Positions 1-5,539 of a stretch of DNA of 8,638 nucleotides are shown piece after piece. A program made the translations under genes and the position numbers. Location of the stretch: assembly GCA_021783935.1 (NCBI GenBank), contig JAJXTK010000250.1:1-8638 (forward strand). Direction: 5' to 3'. Every line of letters begins with the position of its first letter. Within the stretch, counting starts at the first letter, position 1. This DNA comes from Myxococcales bacterium (GTDB lineage Bacteria > Myxococcota_A > Polyangia > Polyangiales > JADJMO01). The notes under the pieces were generated by a model. That model saw nothing but the letters and a program-made list of their open reading frames with translations, was not told the origin of the DNA and searched no databases.

Positions 1-934
1 GGTCGTGATCGGCAACTTCGATGGAGTGCATCGCGGCCACCAGCAGGTCATCGCGCGCGCGGCCGCGGACGCCGCGCGACGGGGCGCGACGTTGGCCGTG
101 CTCACGTTCGAGCCGCACCCCGCCAGCGTGCTCGGTCGCCGGGCGCCGCCCGCGCGGCTGACGCGCCTGTCGCGCAAGGCGGAGCTGCTCGCGCGCTGCG
201 GCGTCTCGCTGATCATCGCGCAGCGCTTCGACTTGGCCTTCGCCGCGCTCGCGCCCGACGCGTTCGTCGACGAGATCCTCGTCGGCGGGCTCGGCGCCGC
301 GCAGGTCGTCGTCGGCGACGACTTCCGCTTCGGCGCGCGCCGGGCCGGCGATCTCGCGACGCTGCGCGCGCTCGGTGCGCAGCGCGGCTTCGACGTGGAG
401 GTGCAGGAGGTGGTCGGCGACGAGCACGGCGCCTATTCGTCGTCGCGCGTGCGCGCCGCGCTGGCCGAGGGGGATCTCGTCGAGGCGCGGCGCGTGCTCG
501 GTCGGCCGCACGCGATCGAGGGGAGCGTCGTGAAGGGCGACCAGCGAGGCCGGACGCTCGGCTTCCCGACGGCGAACCTCGCGCACGTGATCGAGACGCT
601 CCCGTCGAACGGCGTCTACGCGATCGCGGTCGACGTCGCGCGCGGCGAGCGGGCTGACTTCGAAGCGCTCGCGACGGGCGTCGCCAACGTCGGCGTGCGC
701 CCTACGATCGGCGGCGATCCGGCCGCGCGCGTCGAGGCGCACCTGTTCGACTTGGCCGAGGGCGATCGCGAGCTCTACGGCCGCGAGCTGCGCGTCCACT
801 GGCTCGCGCGCCTGCGAGACGAGCGTCGCTTCGTCGGCCTCGACGCGCTCAAGGCGCAGATCGCGGCCGACGCCGTCGACGCGCGCGCCGCGACCGCGTC
901 GCTCGCGCGCCCGGCGCGTGGCGGCTGGTTCTGA
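1..934 (+). CDS. ribF: Bifunctional riboflavin kinase / FAD synthetase (RibF), 5' end cut off by the window
   Basis: RibF phosphorylates riboflavin to FMN and adenylates FMN to FAD in the cytoplasm. Counting residue 1 at the GTG at position 5, the N-terminal nucleotidyltransferase domain shows GNFDGVHRGH (residues 3-12, including the HxGH nucleotide-binding motif) and SSSRVR (145-150), matching the family's ISSTxIR-type motif. The C-terminal kinase domain shows GRTLGFPTANL (about 182-192), NGVYA, GVANVGVRPTIGG and a final LRDERRF...LKAQI block, all classic RibF signatures in the usual order. The GTG at 5 is probably not the true start: the frame is open to the left edge, and family members carry a strand and helix before the GNFDG motif, so perhaps 10-25 residues are missing. 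The C-terminus is complete (TGA at 932-934). The next gene follows after 92 bases. No sign of damage or transfer. Confidence 0.96.
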   Translation, partial: VVIGNFDGVHRGHQQVIARAAADAARRGATLAVLTFEPHPASVLGRRAPPARLTRLSRKAELLARCGVSLIIAQRFDLAFAALAPDAFVDEILVGGLGAAQVVVGDDFRFGARRAGDLATLRALGAQRGFDVEVQEVVGDEHGAYSSSRVRAALAEGDLVEARRVLGRPHAIEGSVVKGDQRGRTLGFPTANLAHVIETLPSNGVYAIAVDVARGERADFEALATGVANVGVRPTIGGDPAARVEAHLFDLAEGDRELYGRELRVHWLARLRDERRFVGLDALKAQIAADAVDARAATASLARPARGGWF

Positions 935-960
935 GCGCGCGCGCCGAAGCTCCTCGCTCG

Positions 961-974
961 CGGTCGGCCGACCG
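961..974. repeat. 14-bp perfect palindrome between ribF and the DUF4912 gene
   Basis: The sequence cggtcggccgaccg is its own reverse complement, 27 bases after the ribF stop and 53 bases before the next start. As RNA it could form a 5-bp stem with a 4-base loop; as DNA it could be a dimeric-protein site. There is no T-run, so it is not a typical intrinsic terminator. Short palindromes are common by chance at this GC content. Confidence 0.3.
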
Positions 975-1026
975 ACGCGTCCGCTCCCCCTTTCCGCCGA
1001 GCGCCGACGCACGTACGAGGGGGCGC

Positions 1027-2463
1027 ATGCCGACCGACCACGCCGATGACCTCGACTCGTGGAGCAAGGGGGATCTGGTCGCGCGCGCCGAGGCGCTCGG
1101 CATCGTGGGCGCCGCCAAGTTCACCAAGCTCGAGCTCGTGGACGAGATTCGCCGGGTCGAAGGGGCGTCCGACCGCGGCCTCCTCGGCAAGGCGCGCGAT
1201 CTGCTCCGGGGCGTGGTCGAGAAGGGGCTCGCGCGCGCGCTCGGCAACGAGCCGCCCAAGGCCGGCGCCCCCGCCATAGGGCGGGATCCGGCGGCCGCCG
1301 ACGAGGTCGACGCCGAGGCCCGGCCCGAGCCGCCGCCTGGGCCGCTCGCCTCGCGCACGCTCGCCGAGATCCACCTGGCGCAAGGCGATCGGACGCGCGC
1401 GCGAGAGATCCTCGAGGCCGTCTTGCGCGCCCATCCCGACGACGCGGAGGCGCGGGCGATGCTGGACGTGCTCGATCGCCGTGCGGCGCGCGAGGGGCAG
1501 GTCGTCGCCTCCGAATCGACGCCCGGTGCGACGCAGGGGCCGGCCGGCGCCCAAGCGCTGTTCGCGGTGCGTCGCGAGGCAGCCACCGAGGCGCCGGAAG
1601 CTGCGCCCGCCGAGGTGGATCTCGACGCCCTGCGCGAGGCGAGCGCCGCGCCCCCCAGCGAGCCCGCCGCGCAGCCCGCGCCCGAGCCTGCCGTCCCTGC
1701 GCGCTACGACGTCGACGAGTGCGTGGCGATGCCCGTCGATGCGCGCACGCTCTACGTCTACTGGGAGACTCGTCCTGCGACGGTCGCGCGCGCACGCAAG
1801 GCGCTCGGCCCCGACGCCCAGCCCTCGCTGCGCGTGCTCGTCGTCGAGCCGGCCGTGCAGGGGCCCGCCGTGTCGACCCGCGACGTGCCGATCCCCGACG
1901 CGAGCCTCGCGGCTGGCGAGACCTTCGTCCGAGATCTGCCCCCCGCGGCGATCCTGCGGGCCGCGATCGGCCTGCGCGCCGGGGCTCGCTTCCTTCCCAT
2001 CGCGCACACGACCGACGTCGAGGCGCCGCCCGAGGCGCCGAGCCCCGTCGCGGCGCACGAGGTCCGCGCCTGGGCGCCGTTTTCCGTTGCGAGCCCGCGG
2101 GCGGCCGGCGAGCCGAGCCCGCCCGAGCGCGTGCCGTCGCGGCCGATCGCCGAAGCGCAGCTGCCGGTCCCGCTGCCGGAGGCGCGGCCGGACTTCGCCG
2201 ACCCCGCGAGCTTCGACGAGGCCGTGGTCGGGCACAGCGTCGAGCTTCCGCCGGAAATCCTCGGGCGCGGACTCTCGAGCGCCGAGCTCGCGGAGCAGCG
2301 CCTCCGCATCCGCATGGGCGCGGGCGCGCCCCCCGGGGACGTGACGCGCCGTGGCGCCGGTCCCGCCGAAGGCGCGAAGGGCGGGGCATCGGAGCTGTGG
2401 GCCGCGGCCGGATCGTCGGCCTGGGGCGCGCAGGGCCCCTCCAGGCTCCGTCGGTCGCCCTGA
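1027..2463 (+). CDS. DUF4912-domain protein with Rho_N/SAP-like N-terminus and a TPR-like motif
   Basis: Function unknown. Residues about 9-45 (SKGDLVARAEALGIVGAAKF followed by TKLELVDEIRRVEG) resemble the Rho termination factor N-terminal/SAP-like fold: two short helices around a glycine-hydrophobic turn, often nucleic-acid binding. A Pro/Ala/Glu-rich linker follows. Residues about 109-158 (LAEIHLAQGDRTRAREILEA, then VLRAHPDDAEARAMLDVL) match a TPR-like helical pair. From about residue 227, YDVDECVAMPVDARTLYVYW fits DUF4912, whose hallmark is a conserved YxYWE segment; this domain runs to about 345. The C-terminal 130 residues are low-complexity with a short conserved-looking stretch (VELPPEILGRGLSSAELAEQ) and an SEL motif near the end. 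No signal peptide or membrane segment, so probably cytoplasmic. The ATG at 1027 has a good ribosome site (GAGGGGGC just upstream). Rho_N plus DUF4912 is, from memory, a recurrent pairing in Myxococcota and Cyanobacteria. The TPR call is weaker than the other two. Confidence 0.82.
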   Translation: MPTDHADDLDSWSKGDLVARAEALGIVGAAKFTKLELVDEIRRVEGASDRGLLGKARDLLRGVVEKGLARALGNEPPKAGAPAIGRDPAAADEVDAEARPEPPPGPLASRTLAEIHLAQGDRTRAREILEAVLRAHPDDAEARAMLDVLDRRAAREGQVVASESTPGATQGPAGAQALFAVRREAATEAPEAAPAEVDLDALREASAAPPSEPAAQPAPEPAVPARYDVDECVAMPVDARTLYVYWETRPATVARARKALGPDAQPSLRVLVVEPAVQGPAVSTRDVPIPDASLAAGETFVRDLPPAAILRAAIGLRAGARFLPIAHTTDVEAPPEAPSPVAAHEVRAWAPFSVASPRAAGEPSPPERVPSRPIAEAQLPVPLPEARPDFADPASFDEAVVGHSVELPPEILGRGLSSAELAEQRLRIRMGAGAPPGDVTRRGAGPAEGAKGGASELWAAAGSSAWGAQGPSRLRRSP

Positions 2464-2518
2464 CGCGGCGGCGATCGCTCGCTGCGCGGGACGTCGGCGC
2501 GGCGCTGTCGGCTTTCAC

Positions 2519-2546
2519 TTGCGAGCGCGTGCCACCCGAGTAAGGT
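2519..2546 (+). promoter_or_regulatory. Candidate sigma70-type promoter abutting the small secreted-protein gene
   Basis: TTGCGA at 2519-2524 (4 of 6 matches to TTGACA) and TAAGGT at 2541-2546 (3 of 6 to TATAAT) are separated by 16 bases. A transcript would begin near 2553, almost on the ATG at 2555, giving a leaderless or nearly leaderless mRNA. The same TAAGGT also contains AAGG, which could instead be a ribosome-binding site 9 bases from the ATG. The two readings exclude each other, and sequence alone cannot decide. Confidence 0.33.
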
Positions 2547-2554
2547 GTCGGCCG

Positions 2555-3052
2555 ATGCCGGGGATGCAGCGCAAGCTCATCGTCGCCCTGCTCGCCGCGC
2601 TCGTCGCCTTCTTCGGCACGATGTCGCTCGCAGCGGCGGCGCCCGCGTCCGTGCGCCCCGCCAACGCCGGTCCTGCGGCGCCGGGGACGTACGCGGCGCG
2701 CTACGGCGCCCCGATGTGCGACGATCGCGGCGCCTCGTCCTACGCAGCCGAGCCGACGCCTCCCTCCGTCGATGGCGGCGAGCTCGCCGTCGCGCCCGAC
2801 GGCGAGGTCCACGTCGCCTCGCCGTGCAGCGTCGCGGTGTCGGCCGAGAAGGGCGGCACGCCGGTCCCCTCACACCACGTTCGTGCCGTCAGCGTGCATG
2901 CGGCCGACGTCGCGCTGGTGCCGTCGCCCATCGCCGTTCCCGCGGCGGTCGGCGAGCCGACCACCCTCGATCGTCCCGCGACCGACGGCGCCCTTGACGG
3001 CCACGCGCAGGGCGACAGCCCCCCTCCGCGACCGATCCCCTGGCGTCGCTGA
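2555..3052 (+). CDS. Small secreted protein of unknown function (165 aa)
   Basis: I do not recognise the family. The ATG at 2555 is preferred because it gives a textbook signal peptide: basic MPGMQRK, a hydrophobic core (LIVALLAALVAFFGTMSL, residues 8-25) and an Ala-rich cleavage region (about 26-31). An in-frame ATG at 2564 would also work. The mature part is about 135 residues, rich in Ala, Pro and Val, with no second hydrophobic segment, so export to the periplasm or outside is likely. Only two cysteines occur after the signal peptide, Cys55 (PMCDD) and Cys91 (SPCSV); neither sits in a lipobox, so it is not a lipoprotein. The tail (DSPPPRPIPWRR) is proline-rich and basic. The frame is also open upstream over the end of the DUF4912 gene, but that part is shadow. 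It lies 91 bases after the DUF4912 gene and 366 bases before the triple thioredoxin gene. Coding status rests on the signal peptide, start context and length. Confidence 0.62.
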   Translation: MPGMQRKLIVALLAALVAFFGTMSLAAAAPASVRPANAGPAAPGTYAARYGAPMCDDRGASSYAAEPTPPSVDGGELAVAPDGEVHVASPCSVAVSAEKGGTPVPSHHVRAVSVHAADVALVPSPIAVPAAVGEPTTLDRPATDGALDGHAQGDSPPPRPIPWRR

Positions 3053-3146
3053 GCGGCACGCGCAGGGCACACCCTCGAACACTTGCCCGTTCGCCCGACC
3101 GCCGCCGCCCCTGGCGACGCCCGCCGAGGGCTTTGGCCTGACCCGC

Positions 3147-3172
3147 GCTTCGCGGCTCGATGGCCGCGAAGC
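3147..3172 (+). terminator. Strong hairpin in the gap after the secreted-protein gene, possible terminator
   Basis: Positions 3147-3156 (gcttcgcggc) and 3163-3172 (gccgcgaagc) are perfect reverse complements around a 6-base loop, tcgatg: a 10-bp, mostly G/C stem. It sits 94 bases after the stop at 3050-3052 and well before the candidate promoter at 3276, where a terminator would fit. No T-run follows, so if it terminates it does so weakly or with Rho; it may only be a 3'-end stabilising structure. Confidence 0.4.
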
Positions 3173-3275
3173 CTGGCTTCGATGACGTAGGCGCGCGCGA
3201 TCGACGTCGCGGATCCTCGAATCCATCGCGGGTCGCCCGTTCGTCGCCGCGCCCGACCAAGCCGCACCCGCGAAT

Positions 3276-3304
3276 CTGACATCGCGCGTCGGCTGCAGTA
3301 GACA
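3276..3304 (+). promoter_or_regulatory. Candidate sigma70-type promoter for the triple thioredoxin gene
   Basis: CTGACA at 3276-3281 matches TTGACA at 5 of 6 positions. After 17 bases, the ideal spacing, TAGACA at 3299-3304 matches TATAAT at 3 of 6. The surrounding stretch is less GC-rich than its flanks. Transcription would start near 3311 and leave about 108 untranslated bases before the ATG at 3419. Confidence 0.42.
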
Positions 3305-3418
3305 CCCCGACCGAGAACCGTGGCGCCCTGCGCCAAGACCACGCGGCGCGCCGTTCAAGGGCCGCCGCGCGCGGACGAGAAGCGGCCGCCCCGTGGCGCC
3401 GCACCCAATGGAGAGCAC

Positions 3419-5404
3419 ATGTCGAACCTGATGAACAAAGGGACGGCCATCGTCGGCTTCGTCCTCAGCTTCGTGACCGGCGCCGGCTTCATGTACGCCG
3501 TCGACCGCAGCGACAAGGCGAAGGAAGAAGCGACGGCCGACAAGGCCAAGGGGGGCTCGGAGCCCGCGGGCGGCGTCTGGAAGCAGGACGCGGCGATCCC
3601 CATCACCAGCGACGATCCCGCGCTCGGCCCGAAGAACGCGCCGGTCACGGTCGTGATCTTCAGCGACTATCAGTGCCCCTACTGCAAGCGCGTCGAGCCG
3701 ACGCTCAAGCAGCTGCGCGAGCAGTACGGCGACAAGGTCCGCCTCGTCTGGAAGGACCTGCCGCTCGAGTTCCACAAGAACGCGATGCCGGCCGCCGTCG
3801 CGGCGCGCGTCGCCTTCATGGTCAAGGGCAACGACGCCTTCTGGAAGGTGCACGACACGCAGTTCGAGAACAACACCACGCTCTCGGACGAGAACTACGT
3901 GAAGTGGCTCGCCGAGGCGGGCGTCAGCAAGGCCGACTACGAGAAGAACAAGGCGGCCGCCGAGGCGAAGGTCAAGGCCAGCGCCGACCTCGCCAAGCAG
4001 CTCGGCATCCAGGGCACGCCGAACTTCATGATCGACGGCGAGGCGCTGACCGGCGCGCAGCCGATCGACAAGTTCAAGCAGACCATCGACGCGCACATGA
4101 AGAAGGCGAGCGAGCTCAAGGCCGCCGGCACGCCCGACGCGGAGCTCTACGCCGCGATGGTCAAGAACTTCTACAAGGCCGCGCCGAACAAGCCCGAGCA
4201 GCCGGCGGAAGAGCCCGACGACTTCACGGTGTGGAAGGCGGAGGTCGGCGACGCGCCCGTGCTCGGCAAGGCCGACGCGCCGGTCACCATCGTCACCTTC
4301 AGCGAGTTCCAGTGCCCCTACTGCAAGCGCGTCGACCCGACGCTCATGCAGCTCAAGAAGGAGTACGGCGACAAGGTCCGCCTCGTCTTCAAGCTCAACC
4401 CGCTTCCCTTCCACAACCGCGCCAAGCCGACCGCCGAGTTCGCGTTCGAGGCGCTCGCCGAGAAGGGCAACGACGGCTTCTGGAAGGCGCACGACAAGCT
4501 GTTCGACCTGCAGCCGAAGCTCGAGGACTCCGACCTCGAGCAGGCCGCGAAGGACCTCGGCCTCGACTGGGGCAAGGTCTCCGACGCGATGAAGACCGAC
4601 AAGTGGAAGGACAAGATCGCGGCCGACATGGACCAGGGCGAGGCGCTCCAGGTCCGCGGTACGCCGCACTCGTTCGTCAACGGTCGCGTCGTCAACGGCG
4701 CGGTGCCCTACGAGAAGTTCAAGAAGATCGTCGACCAGGAGCTGCCGAAGGCCGAGGCGCTGATCAAGGCCGGCACCCCCGCCACCAGCGTCTACGCGGA
4801 GATCATCAAGAACGGGAAGATCGTCTCGAACACGCCGCTCCCCATTCCGGCCTACTCGCCGTGGCGCGGCGCGAAGGACGCGAAGGTCGTCATCCAGGTC
4901 TTCAGCGACTTCCAGTGCCCGTTCTGCAGGCGCGCCGAGTTCGACACCCCCGGACCCGACGGCAAGGTCGATCCGAACGCCGCGGGCATGAAGGTCGCGT
5001 GGGACAAGTACAGCGACAAGATCAAGGTGGTCTGGCGCAACTTCCCGCTCAGCTTCCACAACCGTGCGGAGCCGGCGGCGCAGTTCGCGATGTGCGCCTT
5101 CAAGCAGAAGGGCAACGACACCTTCTGGAAGATCCACGACGATCTCTTCCAGTCGCAGCCGAAGCTCGAGGACGCAGACCTCGAGGCGATCGCGAAGAAG
5201 GAAGGCCTCGACTGGGCGACCTGCAAGAAGGCGATGGACGAGCACACGTACAAGACCGAGATCGACGCCGACCAGAAGGACGGCGGCTCGGTCGGCGTGA
5301 CCGGCACGCCCGCGTTCATCATCAACGGCAAGTCGGTCGTCGGCGCGCAGCCGTTCGAGGCCTTCCAGAAGGCCATCGACGCGGCGCTCGCAAAGGCGAA
5401 GTGA
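3419..5404 (+). CDS. Membrane-anchored protein with three tandem DsbA-like thioredoxin domains (661 aa)
   Basis: Probable envelope thiol-disulfide oxidoreductase of the Thioredoxin_4/DsbA-like class. The ATG at 3419 is chosen because GGAGAG lies at 3410-3415 and it opens a signal-anchor (GTAIVGFVLSFVTGAGFMYAV, residues 8-28) without a clear cleavage site; the 33 upstream in-frame residues look non-coding. Domain 1 (about 72-222): C86-P-Y-C89 and cis-Pro201 in GTPNFMIDG. Domain 2 (about 283-440): C299-P-Y-C302 and Pro416 in GTPHSFVNG. Domain 3 (about 484-661): C500-P-F-C503 and Pro631 in GTPAFIING. Each has the PLxFH and GNDxFWKxHD blocks of the family. Linkers after domains 1 and 2 also repeat (KAAGTPDAELYAAMVKN and IKAGTPATSVYAEIIKN), so the whole unit of about 200-213 residues was duplicated. 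Domain 3 alone has an insertion after its CPFC site and two extra cysteines, C559 and C602. Usual relatives have one domain of about 200-250 aa. All three active sites look intact. Whether it oxidises, reduces or isomerises its substrates is not visible. Confidence 0.93.
   Translation: MSNLMNKGTAIVGFVLSFVTGAGFMYAVDRSDKAKEEATADKAKGGSEPAGGVWKQDAAIPITSDDPALGPKNAPVTVVIFSDYQCPYCKRVEPTLKQLREQYGDKVRLVWKDLPLEFHKNAMPAAVAARVAFMVKGNDAFWKVHDTQFENNTTLSDENYVKWLAEAGVSKADYEKNKAAAEAKVKASADLAKQLGIQGTPNFMIDGEALTGAQPIDKFKQTIDAHMKKASELKAAGTPDAELYAAMVKNFYKAAPNKPEQPAEEPDDFTVWKAEVGDAPVLGKADAPVTIVTFSEFQCPYCKRVDPTLMQLKKEYGDKVRLVFKLNPLPFHNRAKPTAEFAFEALAEKGNDGFWKAHDKLFDLQPKLEDSDLEQAAKDLGLDWGKVSDAMKTDKWKDKIAADMDQGEALQVRGTPHSFVNGRVVNGAVPYEKFKKIVDQELPKAEALIKAGTPATSVYAEIIKNGKIVSNTPLPIPAYSPWRGAKDAKVVIQVFSDFQCPFCRRAEFDTPGPDGKVDPNAAGMKVAWDKYSDKIKVVWRNFPLSFHNRAEPAAQFAMCAFKQKGNDTFWKIHDDLFQSQPKLEDADLEAIAKKEGLDWATCKKAMDEHTYKTEIDADQKDGGSVGVTGTPAFIINGKSVVGAQPFEAFQKAIDAALAKAK
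3661..3749 (+). repeat. DNA repeat, copy 1 (active-site region of thioredoxin domain 1)
   Basis: This 89-base block aligns without gaps to 4300-4388, exactly 639 bases (213 codons) downstream. By eye 78 of 89 positions agree, including uninterrupted identical runs of 26 bases (3671-3696, over the CPYC site) and 27 bases (3723-3749). Identity extends to synonymous positions, although the domains diverge more elsewhere. Confidence 0.85.
4300..4388 (+). repeat. DNA repeat, copy 2 (active-site region of thioredoxin domain 2)
   Basis: Partner of the block at 3661-3749, in the same orientation and reading frame. The matching part of domain 3 (from about 4901) is clearly more diverged, so domains 1 and 2 are the closest pair here, from a later duplication or from gene conversion. 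Confidence 0.85.
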
Positions 5405-5454
5405 CCGCGTAGCGAGCAGGTCGCGGTCGCCGCGCCCGCTCATTGCCGCGACCG
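5403..5454 (+). promoter_or_regulatory. Two mutually exclusive hairpins after the triple thioredoxin gene
   Basis: The segment cgcggtc at 5422-5428 can pair perfectly with gaccgcg at 5403-5409, which overlaps the stop codon (7 bp, 12-base loop). Alternatively cggtcgc at 5424-5430 pairs with gcgaccg at 5448-5454 (7 bp, 17-base loop). The two share bases 5424-5428 and cannot form together. No T-run follows. This may be a 3'-end structure, a Rho-assisted terminator, or chance at this base composition. Confidence 0.27.
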
Positions 5455-5459
5455 TCAGG

Positions 5460-5494
5460 GAGCCCGGCCATTCCACGAAGGAGTAGCCGGGCTC
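5460..5494 (+). terminator. 9-bp stem-loop between the thioredoxin gene and pgpA, possible terminator
   Basis: gagcccggc (5460-5468) and gccgggctc (5486-5494) form a perfect 9-bp, mostly G/C stem with a 17-base loop that contains gaaggag. It begins 56 bases after the thioredoxin stop and ends before all pgpA start candidates. No T-run follows, so intrinsic termination would be weak. The Shine-Dalgarno-like AAGGAG (5478-5483) in the loop has no start codon at proper spacing. Confidence 0.38.
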
Positions 5495-5510
5495 ACCTGC
5501 GTTCAGGGCA

Positions 5511-5539
5511 GTGACCGTCGCGCGCGCCACTGCTATGCA
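5511..5539 (+). promoter_or_regulatory. Candidate extended -10 promoter over the pgpA start region
   Basis: GTGACC at 5511-5516 (4 of 6 to TTGACA), a 17-base spacer, then TATGCA at 5534-5539 preceded by TG at 5531-5532, the extended -10 element. A transcript would begin near 5546, just before an in-frame GTG at 5550, implying a leaderless mRNA. If real, this rules out translation from the GTG at 5511 or the ATG at 5535 for that transcript. Confidence 0.3.

Larger units (their letters stand above)
3053..3418. other. Intergenic region, 366 bases, no gene seen
   Basis: I see no coding region with a credible start and protein on either strand. Open frames crossing it are out-of-frame extensions or antisense shadows of the neighbours. 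It holds the 10-bp hairpin at 3147-3172 and the candidate promoter at 3276-3304. A 12-base direct repeat (cacgcgcagggc) occurs at 3002-3013, inside the preceding gene, and at 3057-3068, just after its stop. If the promoter is real, bases from about 3311 to 3418 form a 5' leader of about 108 bases for the thioredoxin gene. I do not recognise a riboswitch or known RNA family in it. Confidence 0.6.

Noticed and set aside
775..2235. A 486-residue minus-strand frame over the end of ribF and the DUF4912 gene
   Set aside because: Arg/Gly-rich translation without motifs, overlapping two supported genes on the other strand.
2351..2554. N-terminal extension of the secreted protein into the DUF4912 gene
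   Set aside because: The extra 68 residues are Arg/Pro-rich and would bury the signal peptide; start at 2555 gives a proper one.
1059..2812. Long Arg/Ala-rich frames on both strands over the DUF4912 gene (for example 1059-2543 on plus, 1121-2812 on minus)
   Set aside because: Out-of-frame shadows; composition is dominated by Arg, Ala, Pro and Gly and they cross gene ends.
3002..3068. 12-base direct repeat cacgcgcagggc at 3002-3013 and 3057-3068 as attachment or insertion target site
   Set aside because: No mobile element lies between or beside the copies; they are 55 bases apart and flank only a stop codon. Probably chance.
3053..3418. Riboswitch or structured RNA gene in the 366-base gap
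   Set aside because: Apart from the simple hairpin I recognise no conserved RNA family core; GC-rich sequence makes further stems unreliable.
3673..5412. A 579-residue plus-strand frame inside the thioredoxin gene
   Set aside because: It is the +2 shadow of the real frame, Arg/Gly/Gln-rich and motif-free, while the real frame has all family motifs.
5478..5510. Small gene after AAGGAG in the loop of the 5460-5494 stem
   Set aside because: No start codon lies at workable spacing; the next in reach is 27 bases away at 5511.
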